Origin: Nyssa sinensis
Taxonomy: Eukaryota > Streptophyta > Magnoliopsida > Cornales > Nyssaceae
DNA: 64,000 nt
Reading direction: 5' to 3'
NCBI GenBank assembly: GCA_008638375.1
Contig: VIRR01000552.1
Span: 1 to 64,000, forward strand
Shown: piece by piece, positions 1 to 12,565 of the stretch
Layout of the letters: each line of letters begins with the position of its first letter
Numbering within the stretch: the first letter of the stretch is position 1
Translations under genes and position numbers: made by a program
Notes under the pieces: generated by a model
Told to the model about the DNA's origin: nothing
The model's database searches: none
What the model saw: the letters and a program-made list of their open reading frames with translations, nothing else

Positions 1-1285
1 ACACTTCAACAGTTTTGAAGGTAGCAAGTTTCCTGCAGATATTACAGAAACTTCAAAACAACCTAATGGTTTAATTAGTTTGCAAAAGCAACTTCTTTCA
101 GATATTTTATGGTGGAAAACAAAAAAAAAATTATGGAATATTTTTGGAGGAATTATTAAGACTCAAAATTCCATTAGTTGTAAAAGAGTTCTTATTGTTT
201 TCAATGATGTGGATCATGTGGACCAATTAAAAGCAAAACTTGGAATGCAAGATTGGCTTTCTTGGGGAAGTAGAATCATCATAAAAACTAGACATGAAGG
301 GTCGTTAAAGGCGAATGAAGTTTTTCAAAGTGCATAAGGTCAAAGAATTGAATCACCTTCAATCACTAGAGCTTTTTAGTTGACATGCCTTTAGACAAGG
401 CCATCCCATTGAAGGTTACATAAAGCACTTAGAAAGTTTAGTTTACCACTGTGGAGGGTTGCCTATAGCTCTTAAAGTTTTGAGGTCTTCTCTATATGGG
501 AAAAGTATAGAGGTGTGGGAAAGTGCAATAGAGAAATTGGAAGTAATTCTTGATAGTGACATCTTAAAAATACTTAAAATAAGTTATGACTCGTTACAAG
601 ATGACCATGATCAACGTTTGTGCTCGATATTGCTTGTTTCTTTATTGGAAAGGAAAAAGATTTCACAATTAAAATATTAGACAAATATGATTGTGTCTAC
701 CCAGAAATTGGAATTCAAAATCTCATAGATTTATGTCTCTTAACAATTGATAATGATATTAAATTGAGAACGCATCAATTGATTCGAGAAATGGGTGGAG
801 AAATCATTCGCTAAGAATCACCTATTGAACCTAGGACACGTAGCCGACTATGGCATCACATGGATTCATTTAAAGTATTGAAAGAAAAAACTGTAAGAAA
901 CATGCTTCTCATACACTTGTTTGGTTTTTTACATCCATGCTCTTTATGTATCAAATATATCATTTTGTTTTGTTTTGTTTTATTTTTCTTTCTTTATCAG
1001 GGCACAAAAACAATTGAAGGTCTTGTTCCATGAAAATGTTCAAAGAAGATAATAACGGTGAGGTAAAGTTTGAAACCGATGCGTTTACAAAGATGAAAAA
1101 ATTTAAAGTACTACAACTTAGTTAAGTACGACTCACTAGATGCTATAAAGAATTTCCTAAGAAGCTAAAATGGTTGCATTGGCATGGATTCCCCTTAAAA
1201 TTTATACCAAGTGGTTTTCCTTTAGAAAGCCTAGTTGCTTTTGACCTAAGATGTCATCCTGAAACAAGTTTGGAAGGGAACCAAG
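1..1285 (+). pseudogene. TNL resistance gene fragment (NB-ARC to first LRR exon), broken
   Basis: This is a decayed paralogue of the TNL at 16,378-20,681; it aligns by eye from the window edge with 17,566-18,862. It enters inside the NB-ARC domain just after the P-loop, so the TIR and P-loop, if present, lie outside the window. Recognisable parts are the kinase-2 stretch (IVFNDVDHVDQL), RNBS-B (GSRIIIKTRHEG), the GLPL region (GLPIALKVLRSS), RNBS-D and the MHD position, which reads THQ. It is broken by a frameshift near 325-345, a TGA for Trp near 381, a frameshift near 620, and a TAA at about 812-814 where the intact copy has CAG. The intron (donor 893, acceptor just before 1,001) and the exon 1,001-1,285 are still recognisable, but that exon also carries stops. 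The downstream LRR and C-JID exons are deleted. No functional protein is expected. Confidence 0.9.
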
Positions 1286-1755
1286 GTATGATACACTACT
1301 TTTTTTGTTTCTTTATTTTTTTTTAAGGTTTCTCGATAATTAGTTTGACATGGATTTATTTCATGAATTTGATATTTATTACTCATCATCTTCTCCATCC
1401 TCATATTTTAAAAGAGCTTACCCCTTTTTCTATTGATGGCTTCCTTCTCCGATCAAACGATGTGGAACAGAGATGTGAAAAAGAGAATCGAACACATCGA
1501 ATTCCTTATAAAACAAGTAACATGGAGACTCCTCACTCAAACAAAAGAAAATAATTCTCCAAAATTCGTAATTAATATTTATTGAATAAATCAAAAGTGA
1601 AAATTAAACAATCTTAATATAACTCTAAAACTAATATTCTTATTTTTAGGATACCAAATCTATCCTACATCATCAGCGATCATCATAGAGATAAGAGATG
1701 AAAGTCAGTCATGTCCTCTTTCATAATCACCTTACTCCCTCTGCCGAGGGCATCG

Positions 1756-1789
<34 letters not shown>

Positions 1790-2671
1790 TGTATATATAT
1801 ATATATATATTTTTTTTTTCCTTTCTCTTATTTTTTCTTATTCTTTTCATTTTTTATACGTATATAAGAGACTGAGGAAAAAGATGAAGAAGAAGAAGAA
1901 TTCCAAAGCAGGAATTCCGAAGGGTCGTCTGTCCTAGTACTATTATTTTATAAAGCATGCTAATTGCAAGGTTCAGATGGAATTGAAGGGGGAAAGAAAG
2001 TAGTTGGACCACCATTGTTGAAGGGCTCCATGCCTATATGACTCAAAAATAAACAATGTCCTTTTTATTCAATCACTTATATTTAAAGACCCCAAAATCA
2101 GAACTTTTTCTTCCAAAAACTACAGGTAGAAGGATGGTCCATCTTGCACTAGAAAATCCACCAAACAAATGGCAAAAATTCAAGCAATTTGAAATCTCAA
2201 AGATCAACTAAGTAAATATTTTCATTACCTAGATGAACAATAAGCAAGTAAATAAACTAGTCAATTATGAGAACTTACCAATTTGAGAATGAGATTCCCA
2301 AGAAAACACAAAAGAACAGAGTGGTATTGAAGGTTCAAAAAGTTGAGATATAGTCCAGCCAGCCTTGGGTGGTCCAACTTAACAAACAAACACTAGGTTG
2401 ATTTTTTTTTTATTTTGGTTTTGGGAGAGCATTGCATTATAAGAGATTAATAAGGAATATATGGCCAAAAACAACTTCTCAAAATTTAAAAGCAAAAATT
2501 ATATATGAAAATGGCTTTGGTCATTTAAGACGATTGATAAAGTCTGATTTCAACATAGCAATATTATTATCTTTCTCTACCCTAAAGCAACCATAACTGA
2601 TAGATTCTGAATTTTTTCTTTTTGGATACATTGCTTCCAAATTGGAAAATAGAGCCTAAAACTAAGGAAAT
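1286..2671 (+). other. Remnant 3' flank of the TNL pseudogene
   Basis: From 1,286 to about 1,360 this still matches the intron after the first LRR exon of the intact TNL (18,863 on). It then jumps to sequence matching the TNL 3' flank (about 20,805), so the missing exons were lost in one deletion with a junction near 1,360-1,390. Blocks at 1,960-2,050 and 2,095-2,660 match 20,905-21,005 and 21,165-21,975. A (TATG)n/(TA)n microsatellite lies at about 1,758-1,812. No gene is seen. Confidence 0.75.
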
Positions 2672-4713
2672 AAAGTCTAGGGGTGCACATGGGTCGGGTT
2701 CGAATGTAATTGGAACCAACGCAACCTTATACTAAAAAAGAGAAGCAAAACTGGAACTGTGATGCCTATAGAACGAAAATATTCGGATTGGTTAGGGTTG
2801 GGTTTTTGTTTTTAACATCCAAGCGAAAACTGCAGGTTCAGGCTATTAATTCCGACAACCATATTGATTCTGTTATGTTCAAAATTCTGACAACATTATT
2901 GATTATGTTATGCTCGATTTTTTATAGGCTTCAGAAGCCCTAAGGTGTTGTTGTATCTCAAGATGAATTGAAACTACAAAGTTTTAAGATGAATGAGTTG
3001 CGAGGCACTGCAGTTTGTGAATTAAAGAAGAAGAACCGTCCATTGGCAAATAACGCATTCTATAACATGTTCTTTACTAACTTTATCATCGGAGCAGCTA
3101 CTACCAAAGTCTTTCTGGTGACCCTTTAATTCCAAGTTCTTGACAGACAGCAAAAAATGAAAAGCCTTTCGACTAGAAAAAAATAACATCATCATGAAAG
3201 GAGAAAAAAAAAAATCCTATAATAAAAAAAAGGGAGAGAATCCTATGTTTTTTATAAAAAGGACTCCCACCATTCATTAATGAAGGTAGAGATTCTAATT
3301 TATTCATCAAATATGTAGAATCGTGGTACACAATAATATTAATTTTTCTAACAGGTGACAAAAGGTAAACAAGAAACTAATCACTGGAATGGTAGATACT
3401 TCAGTAAAATCTTGATAGTATGTTTGAATCATCCTAATTTATTTTGAGTTCAACATAATACTTTTACGCTCTCTTACAAATTGTACAACATTTTAAGATT
3501 TATAAAAAATTATTTTTTATCATAAATTTCAAAAAATATTAAAATTTTGTCACAGATCTCTCGTCACATCAAATACTAACATGGAATGTCATTTTCACTT
3601 ATATAATTTCTTCGAAATGACATTCAATTATTATATAATAAATGACTTGTCAACTTGTCACAAGTAACAAGCATGCAGAAAGAAATAATGTCAGGTCTAA
3701 ACATAGTTGTTCAAATGATTGATTTAACAAATGTGGAAACAAACACAAAAGACAGGGAAATGGGTTACTTATCAAAATCATCTCCTTTTATTTAATTTTT
3801 ATTTATTATTTAAAAAAAAAAAATCAAATTCACACCTCTTGGGAAAGCAACTCTACGTTTTATTTTATAAATTTTATTTCGTTGACTTTCCTCCGGGAAA
3901 GGGCTGTGTGTTATATCTATAGTTGCAAAGTTAATTATTGTTTTAAGTAGTCATTAGCAGACTATGGGGTCCCTGCAAACCCCTGACTTATCACTTGTTT
4001 AATAGTAGATGACCAGGAAAGTGCCGTGTGTATTGACTCTCGCCCTTTTGTCTGTTATCTTTTGTTGTATGTTCTATTGTTGGGAAATCTGGAATCAAAT
4101 ATTTTTCTTGGCCTACAAGTGTGCCATATAAAACAACTTTGTCTTGTTCTTGGTTCTTCTTTCCTATGTGGCAGATGAATTCTCAGCCATAGCTCTCTTG
4201 TTGGACCCAAAACCAACTAAACCTTAAAGCAGCAAATCACGGCACCACGGGATTGAATTAGTCAAACTATTAACCAAACTTCCTCGCAAAAAAAGCAAAT
4301 CTAATTCAAAACAAAGGTTAAATAGTAACAAGCAGCAAGTATTTTATTTATATTTAATGAGTGCTGGCCATATATTAAATATGAACCCAAAATTGAATAC
4401 GGAATCTCACAGCAATCTCCTTGACCCTCACCTGTCAATATTTGCAAGAAATTGATCAAGAATTGATCACTAACACTGCGAGGGACACGTTTAAGAATAT
4501 TAGGTTAGGATCAATTATTAATTTAAGGACCAAGACTCTGCTAAGGGGGAAAAATCATTGTTTCTAGTTTATATTGACATCATGAAAATTGGTTGGAATA
4601 TCAAGTTCATGTCTCGAACTACCTGAACTCTCTCTCTCTCTCTCTCTTTGTACATAAGAATGTATATATATGCATGTATTTATTTGGGACAAACACAGAT
4701 GGAGCCTACCTTT
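2672..4713. other. Intergenic, no gene recognised
   Basis: Similarity to the TNL flank stops at about 2,672, at a GGGGTGCAC-type sequence followed by GGGTCGGGTTCG. Openings of this kind are common in short plant transposable-element remnants, but no second terminus was found. The rest is AT-rich with short poly-A and poly-T runs and a short (CT)n at about 4,629-4,648. Short open frames here show no domain and no coding bias. Confidence 0.5.
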
Positions 4714-4822
4714 CAATCAAAGAACATAGTGAAGCCATAAGATTTCATACCTATTTCACAATACCATTCAATCAAAAAACATTGTGAAGACACAAGATTT
4801 CATACCTAATTCACAATCTGCC
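4714..4822. repeat. 55-bp direct duplication
   Basis: Two adjacent copies of a 55-bp segment start at 4,714 and 4,769, each beginning CAATCAAA and ending near TTCACAAT. They differ at a handful of positions. The second copy runs directly into the larger tandem array. Confidence 0.7.
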
Positions 4823-6490
4823 GACTGATTGATGTTTTCGTTAAGAGAGAAGTAGGTCTTCACAACTTTGTAGAGCAGAAACATGATTTGGGAGATTCTT
4901 TGATCACTTTTTTGCTTTCGAATAGGAGAGAAAAGAGAAGCAACCTTTCCTTTGTGCAACTGGGAAAAAATAAAGTCCTAATTGTGAATAATAATCAGGG
5001 TTTTGGGTTTAACAAAAAGTATTTTAAAGGGTAATCGAGGGTATTTCCAAGGTTTTTTTTTTTTTTTTTTTTGTCAAAATGGGTTTAATAGTAAGTATTT
5101 TTAAGGGTAACAGAGGGTACTTTTAAGAATATTTCTGTCAAAACAAAAAAGTGAAAAACATTTTAAAAGAAAATACATAAGACTTTTCATACTTTTGTAT
5201 ATAGTAGTGTTCAGGTCTTGCAATAGAACGGAGAAGAGAGAAGAAATAGTGCGAGTGGTAGTAGCGAAAAGAGATGGAATCAGAAGGGTTGCTACTGGCG
5301 AGTGGTAGCAGAGAGAAGAGATGAAATCGAAAGGGCTACCGCTGGGTCACGAAATGGCAGAACAATGAATCAAATTGGAAAATTTTATTTGAGCAATAAG
5401 ATTTATCATAAGGGGTAATTTGGTTCACAATATGTTGACTGGTTGATGTTTTTGTTAAGAGAGAAGCGGGTTTTCGGAACTTTGTAGAGCAGAAGCAGGA
5501 TTCCGGAGATTCTTTGATCACTTTAATTTTTGCTTTCGAATTGGAGAAAAGAGAGAAGCAATGAAGTCGTAACCCATCCTTTTGTGCAATTGGGAAAAAA
5601 TAAAGTCCTAATCATGAATAATAATCGAGATTTTGGGTTTAATAAAAAGTATTTTAGAAGGTAACCGAGGGTATTTCTAAAGTTTTTTTTTTGTTGTCAA
5701 AATGGATTTAATAGTAAGTATTTTTAAGGGTAACAGAGGGTATTTTCAAGGAAATTTTTGTTAAAATAAAAAGTGAAAAATATTTTTGGTGAAAACACAC
5801 GAGGCTTTTCATACTTTTTTATATAGTAGTGTTTAGGTCTTTCAATAGACTGGAGAAGAGAGAAGAAATAGTGCAAGTGGTAGTAGAGAAAACAGATGGA
5901 ATCAGGGCTAGTTGTTGTTGGCGAGTGGTAGTAGAGAAAAGAGATAAAATCAAAAGGGCTACTACTAGGTCACGAAACGGCAGAATAATGTAACAAATTG
6001 GAAAATTTTATTTGAGCAATAAGATTTATCATAAGGGGTAATTTGGTTCACAATATGTCTACTTGAAGTTATCGTTAAAAGAGAAACAAGTCTATACAAC
6101 TTTATAGAGCAGAAACAAGATTTGGGGGATTCTTTGATCACTTTTTTTCTTTCGAATAGAAGAGAAGAGAGAATCAATTAAGTTGTAACCCTTCCCTTTG
6201 CGCAATTGGGAAAAATAAAGTCCTAATCGTGTATAATAATTTGGATTTTGAGTTTAATAAAAATTATTTTAAAAGGTAACCGGCGGTATTTTCAAGGTTT
6301 TTTTTGTTGTCAAAATGGGTTTGATAGTAAATATTTTTAAGGGTAACAAAAGGTATTTTTGTCAAAACAAAAAAGTGTAAAATATTTTTGAAGAAAACGC
6401 TAAGGCTTTTCATATATACTTGTCAAAACAAAAAAGTGTAGAACATTTTTTGAGAAAACACGTTAGACTTTTCATACTTTTTATATATAG
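4810..6490. repeat. Tandem array, about 620-bp unit, 2.7 copies
   Basis: Three head-to-tail units begin at the shared word TTCACAAT at about 4,810, 5,424 and 6,047, giving periods of about 614 and 623 bp; the third is partial and ends near 6,490. Each unit carries, in the same order, an AGAGAGAAG block, TTCTTTGATCACTTT, a poly-T run preceding GTCAAAATGG, TTTTAAGGGTAAC, and a GAGTGGTAGTAG block. The copies differ by scattered substitutions and poly-T length. Short open frames on the minus strand recur in the units, but they differ in length and show no recognisable domain, so I do not call genes. Confidence 0.85.
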
Positions 6491-8200
6491 AAATAATAAT
6501 AATAATAAGTATAGATATAGATATAGATAGATAAAGATATATAGTATAGATATAGATATAGATAAATTCCTGAGTCATTATTATTCAATTAAAACCACTC
6601 ACACTTTTGAAATGATTCAAATAAGAAAATATTTTAATGCATAAAATGTGTCTATGTAAACCAAATCCAATTTATCCTAACCAGTATTTTTACTTATCAT
6701 TGCGAACACTGCACTTGATAAATCTGATCATGATGCTTGAATGTTTAAATGAACATAAGGCTTGACAATACTACTTACATGGATTTGGAGACATTATAAC
6801 TCAATATAGTATTATCAACACGAATTAACTAAAATAATTTAGACTAAGAGTCCTATCAAAGTCCCTTTTTAGAAATAGGTGACAAAACAATCACAACAAA
6901 TACATAAAGAACAAAATTTAAAGTCCCAAAAATTTAAAAGAAAAGATTTACTATTTTGTATTAAGACTTATGATTGTTGAAACATTATTCTTGTGTTCAT
7001 GATGCTGAAAGCAAAAATAATCACTAAATCATATCCCGTGAAGCATATTGAATAATAAAGAAATATAAGTCAAATATAACATAAGCATGAAAAACAGTAA
7101 ATTAAGAGACAGCTGTAAACTATGCAATCATAAAAAAAAATAAACATGAACTCGTGATAATGAAGTAAGACAAAGTATATAATCTCGTAACATCATGCAA
7201 GAAAACTACTGCTTAATTACAAAGTTTTCCAAAATTTACTCTCTTTTTTGTCACGAGATGACAAATTAATAGATAGCATAACAAAAAAAAAAACCTGAGA
7301 AGCAAAGCAAGGCAAAGCAATATTGTGAACCGGAAACATGCATAGGTGAATGAAGATATAATGATGAGATATCAGGACAGCAAGAGATGGAAAAGAAACA
7401 ATAGACATAGATCATGCTATATAAACCAACAACATCTCATACATCTCAACAAAAAACTGAAAAATAAAACACAATAATATCAAAGTTGTTTGAAATAAGG
7501 TATGTATATCATGTCCTCACTACAAGGTACTTTCAACACTCAACTATTACCTCCATCTACAACATCATCAGTTCCGTCATCAGAGGGCAACAAGCTGTTG
7601 ACATCCCTAATTCAAATTATCAATTTTATCTCTAATGTGATGTGTCACGATATGATTATATTGAGTCTGACATGATATTATTTACAAAAATTACCATAAG
7701 ATACAACTGAGGATATAAATTAAAAATCTCTAGCATTACTCCAAACACTTAATAACAAGCAGCTGAAGCAGTTGCTAATGGCCCATGAAATCTGTATATG
7801 TGTGTGTGTCGATCTACAAGCACAAACTCACACTCGCATATAGCATACATAGATGCTTTGAAGTTAGTTTCGCTTTTATAAATTTTTATAGTTAGTAACT
7901 CGGACTCTTTTTTAGTTGTACTCTTTGGTGTTTAGGGTGATATTCAGCCGTAGAGAGTGCCAAAGCATGCCCAATGACTGAATTCGTAGTCAGCAAAGTA
8001 TGTTTTCTATGTCCAAGCATTTATTTATTTATTTTAGTCACAAACTATGATTCAATTTTAATTTTCACAAAATATACTCTTCCTCCTCTATTGTCTTGCA
8101 AAGACAGTTCTTGGTGATCGAAAACTTTTTAGATACTTGTTGAGTTTAATTGTCAAAATTGATATGTGCATGGTGGGACTCATTGATATCCCATCTTGGT

Positions 8201-8238
<38 letters not shown>

Positions 8239-8279
8239 CCTCACACCTTCCGACCCCTTTCACACACATATAATTAACA
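6491..8279. other. Intergenic, simple repeats only
   Basis: AT-rich sequence without a recognisable gene. It holds (AAT)n and (GATATA)n-like repeats at about 6,488-6,570 and a (CT)n tract at about 8,198-8,236. The (CT)n tract immediately precedes the TNL 3' fragment, in the same place as the short CT-rich stretch before exon 5 of the intact gene (19,780-19,805). Confidence 0.5.
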
Positions 8280-9350
8280 ATCAGACTTATGATTTTTATG
8301 GCACAAGGAGTATATGAGTTTGGTATATTCAACACATTTCTTCATGGAAAAGTGGTTCAGCAATAAGAGTTGAAGGTCATCAATAACTTTTATTGTACCT
8401 TTACTACATAACCTTAGGATCTGAGGATTGAATGTTTATTCTGTATATGGACTTCCCAACATTCAAGAAGGGTGGTTTCCTAATCAAATATTTACTGTAA
8501 TCAATAATGAGACCAAGAATCTAGATTGGTTAATACCAATATTTCTTGTGAATAAGTTGGTGGTGGAGATTTGTCAAGATATTAGTGTAGTAGTACATGA
8601 GTGTATTTTGGATACTTCCAAATCTACATTTATTTTATATTTTTTTTAAAATAAAAACATAAAAATAAACTCCATACGATGTAAGGATTTTTGGTGAGAC
8701 ATTAGTGATGGGAACTAGGAAGATAATTAGAGGGAAGATGAGTAGGCTTTTATCGTTATCTGATCCAATGAAGCAATAGGTAACAATTGATGCATGTTTT
8801 TGTTGTATTTGCAGAAAATTCCTTTTAATTTAACTTTGTGTTAGATTTATAAATAATCTTGGGGAATGGCCTCTATCACTTCTCCATCCTCATCTTTTAC
8901 AAGAGCTCACTCCTATTTCTATTGATAATTTCATTCTCCAGGCGAGGATTTCCCAAGGGTCGTTCATCCCAGTAGTTTTTGTTGTCTTTTGCAAGCATGC
9001 TAATTGCAGGGTTCAAACCAAAATGAAGGGGGCCATGAAAGTAGTTAGTTGGACCACCATTGTTGAATGCATATGAATTCTAAAGTAAGGACGTCTATAC
9101 GTACGCTTTACTGTTGTATCGAAAAGAATAAGGTTTGTGAATCATTGTATACACAATTGATCAGGATCCCTTTTGTTCAATCATTTCTACTCAAAGGCCA
9201 CCAAAATCAGAACTTTTTGTTCATAAAACTACAAATGGCAAAAGTTCAAGCTATTTGCAATCTCAAAGATTTAAACAAAAGAGGGATGAAATTTATTAGA
9301 CATTGGAGGGGTTTTTTGTTTTTTATATTGAGATTTTTTGGGAGATAATA
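8280..9350 (+). pseudogene. TNL 3' end fragment (C-JID exon and 3' flank)
   Basis: From about 8,280 this matches the start of exon 5 of the intact TNL and its upstream splice region (19,830 on), including the GVYEFGIFNTF-like opening of the C-JID domain. The frame breaks within the first 60 codons. A short readable piece (about 8,428-8,649) still resembles the LNVYSVYG and NETKNLDWL stretches of the intact protein. From about 8,690 it follows the 3' end and 3' flank of the gene, including the CTGATCCAATGAAGCAA word shared with 20,679. There is no TIR, NB-ARC or LRR sequence upstream, so this is an isolated 3' remnant of another cluster member. Confidence 0.8.
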
Positions 9351-9689
9351 TATTTGTGTACCCACCTCAAAAGAAAATGAACATTTTTTTTCATTGGGTG
9401 ACTGGGTCTTTGGTATTAATAAATACTAATAAATTTGAAAACTTAAAGAGTTGGCATGCATGGATAAGAACAACACAAGTGGACAAGCATATTAATATAT
9501 TAACCATCGGATAATTAAGATTGGATTAGGCCATTGATGATAAGGTTTAACTTAAACAAAGTATGGTAGGTTGCTGAATTATTCGGGCCAGATGTTGCCT
9601 ACCCAAGTGGGAAAAAAAATGCATAGAGTCGAGGCGAAATGGAGAAGTTGTTAATTACTTGTACCTAAAATTGCATTTTAGACACTTTT

Positions 9690-10130
9690 GTTGCAAGTTG
9701 TTGACACTTTCTTTGTTTTTCTCTTTCTTCATCTATCAATATAGTAATATTCTATGGTCGATCTTTCTTACAGAAATTACACATAAACTCCCTTTTGCCT
9801 TGAAACACCTGTGACCGCTACTTTAACTCCGAGGAGTTAGTTTAGATGAAGTTGGATTGCTAGTTTAAGGATTTATCATTTCAAGCTCTCAGGTTTGATT
9901 CTTCTTGCTAACAACTCTTAGGGTCATTTTACTTTCATACACAAGCGTGTGAAATGACTGTAGAAGGAGCTGTATAAATTTAGTCCTCCATGCACAAGCG
10001 TGTGAAATTGTTGTAGGAGGAGCTGTAAGGATTTAGTCTGGTACGCGCAAACTACCACAAAAAAAAATCTAGTGACCGCTACTTTGCCTCTAACTATATG
10101 GAATTTAATCTATTTCTTAACACGTTTTGA
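9690..10130 (+). promoter_or_regulatory. Degenerate TNL leader copy, split by a SINE
   Basis: Sequence around 9,690-9,824 and 10,086-10,130 matches the 5' leader and start of the 5'-UTR intron of the intact TNL (about 15,700-15,850): a TTTCTTCAT-type pyrimidine stretch, AGAAATTACA, then the TTGAAACACC and ACTTT words. The alignment is interrupted exactly by the SINE at 9,825-10,071. No coding exon follows. It is more diverged than the other leader copies. Confidence 0.55.
9825..10071 (+). mobile_element. tRNA-derived SINE with 14-bp target-site duplication
   Basis: A 247-bp insertion is flanked by the perfect direct repeat GTGACCGCTACTTT (9,811-9,824 and 10,072-10,085). Near its left end it has pol III promoter-like boxes: box A TAGTTTAGATG (9,838-9,848) and box B GGTTTGATTCT (9,892-9,902). 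The body contains an imperfect duplication of about 57 bp around ACAAGCGTGTGAAAT, and it ends in a short A-run. A long, perfect target duplication with A and B boxes is the hallmark of a tRNA-type SINE mobilised by LINE machinery. The flanks join into continuous TNL-leader sequence when it is removed. The family name is not known to me. Confidence 0.85.
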
Positions 10131-10239
10131 TGTTATTTTTATTTTTTATTTTTGGAAATGAATGGATTGCAAGGTAAGTTTTTTTTTTTTTCCTTTTATA
10201 AATAAAGGTTCAATAAAAAAGTTGATTGGGACAGGTATG

Positions 10240-11433
10240 GTATCCGTTAAAAACATAAATTTATAATGACCAAAATAGCAAAATTTATTTCAAAAATGAA
10301 AAAATGTGAATTATAATGACCTTTTTTCTTAAATCATGTGTCTCAAACTGCCTTCATCATTCATATGGTTAAATTTCAAAAAAATACATGAAATCAAATA
10401 GGCCAACTATTCTGCGTTTTATGTACGTCGCTGATTAACGTGAGTAAAATGTTATGCGTAAAATACAAGACAAAATTTATAAAAAAAAAAACCTCTCAAT
10501 ACACGGTTCATTGTTTACTAGCCACTTGCCAAGAAACTTATCCAACTATTCTGTGTTTTATGTACGTCGCTGATTAACGTGAGTTGAACGCTATGTGTAA
10601 AATACATGACAACTCTTCAAAAGACCACTCAATACACGGTTCATTGTTTACTAGCCACTTGACAGGAAACTTATATGTGGTTCCCATTGATGGCTCTTTC
10701 TCTTCCTCCTGCCTATAAAACAAGCAAGACTTCACCTTCTTTTTCACGTGGTTTACAAGCACTCTCTGCTCTTGCTTCCTCTTCTCTTTCTTCTTGCCTT
10801 CAATCCAACAGGGGAGCATCTTTCTCCATAAGAAATTACAGGTAACCTTCCTTTTAACTTGAGACACCCATTGCCCACTATTTTACCTCAATTATATCGA
10901 ATTTTAACCAAATGCTATATTTCTGTTTGTTCTCTTCTTCTTTTTTTTTCTTGGGATAAATTATACTGATCTTTTATAAGTTTTCTAACATTTATACTAG
11001 AATTTTTGACAATTAAACTAATATCATCTAATGTTTCTGAAATTAAACTGACATTCTCTGCTTTATCTGACAAAGTAAAAATATTCTCTCTAATCAAATA
11101 TTTTTCTTTCAGAATTACAAAACTATCCGAATCTTAATTAAAACAGACAGTAAAACAAAGGATACAAAAATATATTTAACCTTTGATAATATAACAAACA
11201 ACTTCTTGTTTTTCTAAGTGTTCACGTGCTTCCAATAATAAAAGTCCTTCTTGTGGTGTGGCTTTCATATTGAACACATTGACTTCGATTATTTCAAAAC
11301 TTTGTTTTCCTTCTTTATACAGTATCTTGGTTTTTGTATTGATTTTGATTAGTTTATTTCTTTATATACATAGAAGTCTTGAGTTGTGCCTTTACAAATC
11401 TGCATAGATCTCGCATCTCCCAGACCTCATCTA
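10240..11433 (+). promoter_or_regulatory. Orphan TNL promoter, 5' leader and leader intron
   Basis: This is a near-parallel copy of 15,345-16,374: the same upstream block, TATAAAA at 10,714-10,720, CACGTG at 10,745-10,750, leader exon ending at about 10,841 with GTAACC as donor, and the long leader intron ending in CTCCCAG near 11,423. Similarity stops at CTCATCTA (11,433), just before the position where the intact gene has its start codon. Here the next ATG is followed at once by TAA. No TIR exon follows. It could be transcribed, but it would have no TNL to express. Confidence 0.8.
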
Positions 11434-11838
11434 AATGTAACTGTTTCATCCTCTCTTTTTTTCCCCAAATGATAAGAATTGAACCCATCACTTATCCCTC
11501 TAATATTGCAAATGTTCCAATTGATATGCATTTCTTTAGTAGCAAAGACAAAACTATTTTGTTAACAAGAACTTTTAAGAATTATTATCGAAAGAGATGT
11601 TAAACCTGCTATTAGTGTCTGTTTGTTAGTTAGCTTCTATTTTTTAACTCCAATGAACTGACTATATTTACATGTTAATCATATTTTATGTTAAGTGTGA
11701 CCAATAATTTAGCTAAATTATGTGACACTTTATATTCATTGAGCTGATTTGACGTTGAGTCCCATATTGAAGTATCAAATAAAAATGACATCACCTGACA
11801 AAGATAACATTTTCATTAAAACTCTAAAGTACTTGCAT

Positions 11839-12053
11839 CATGTTTGGTATGGTCAAATATACATTTTGAAATATTTATTCAAATTTTTTCATTCCTTATT
11901 CTTGTACGGTATGATTAAGAGTGTTTATTTAATGGAGATTCTATTAAAAAAGATTTCAAACATTCATTTAACCTAGATGGGTAATCCTTATTCCATTTTA
12001 TGTTATTTCTATTTCACTTCCTATTTTATTCCATTCCTACCTACCAAATATGG
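11839..12053. mobile_element. Possible MITE-like element with TTTGGTA ends
   Basis: An AT-rich, roughly 215-bp segment starts CATGTTTGGTATGG and ends CCTACCAAATATGG, so its ends are imperfect inverted repeats. It contains no coding frame. A similar arrangement lies at 60,545-60,786. A clear target duplication was not identified, so assignment to a transposon superfamily is not possible. Confidence 0.4.
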
Positions 12054-12516
12054 CCTAGTTAACTAGTGTTGTCAGTTGATGAATGCATTTCAGCTCATGT
12101 GGCTCTACTTATTGCTGTTGTTTTTCAGTTGCTAAATAATGTATAATTGTTGCTAAATTACATTATGTTACAACTACTTAATTGCATCAATTGCTTTGAC
12201 AAAAGACTACTTAATTACATTATGTTACATAATTGTTAGACGTAAATTATTTATGGAATTACGTATTTTTAGTGTTTTTTTATTTTATTATTTGTTTTTC
12301 GCTTACGCTTTAATTTCATAATAAATAATTGTAAAAAAAAGTTATTAACCAAAACTGGCTTAGAACTTCCTATTGAATTTTTTTTTTTCTTTGGAAATCC
12401 ACTTGGTAGGGACAATGATCAGAGAGAATTGACTGAAGTTGGCTTCACGGGCATTTGTTTGCTTGGCATTTGCAAGGAAATTTTCTATGGAGAGTTCTTG
12501 GAGGTACACATCCTTT

Positions 12517-12565
<49 letters not shown>

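Noticed and set aside
5336..6177. Recurring 60-70-codon minus-strand frames in the tandem array
   Set aside because: They recur only because the DNA is tandemly repeated. They differ in length and have frame-breaking changes, with no domain.
11379..11603. Possible coding frame downstream of the orphan TNL promoter
   Set aside because: It starts inside the leader-intron homology and continues into unrelated sequence. The ATG at the expected TNL start position is followed directly by a stop.
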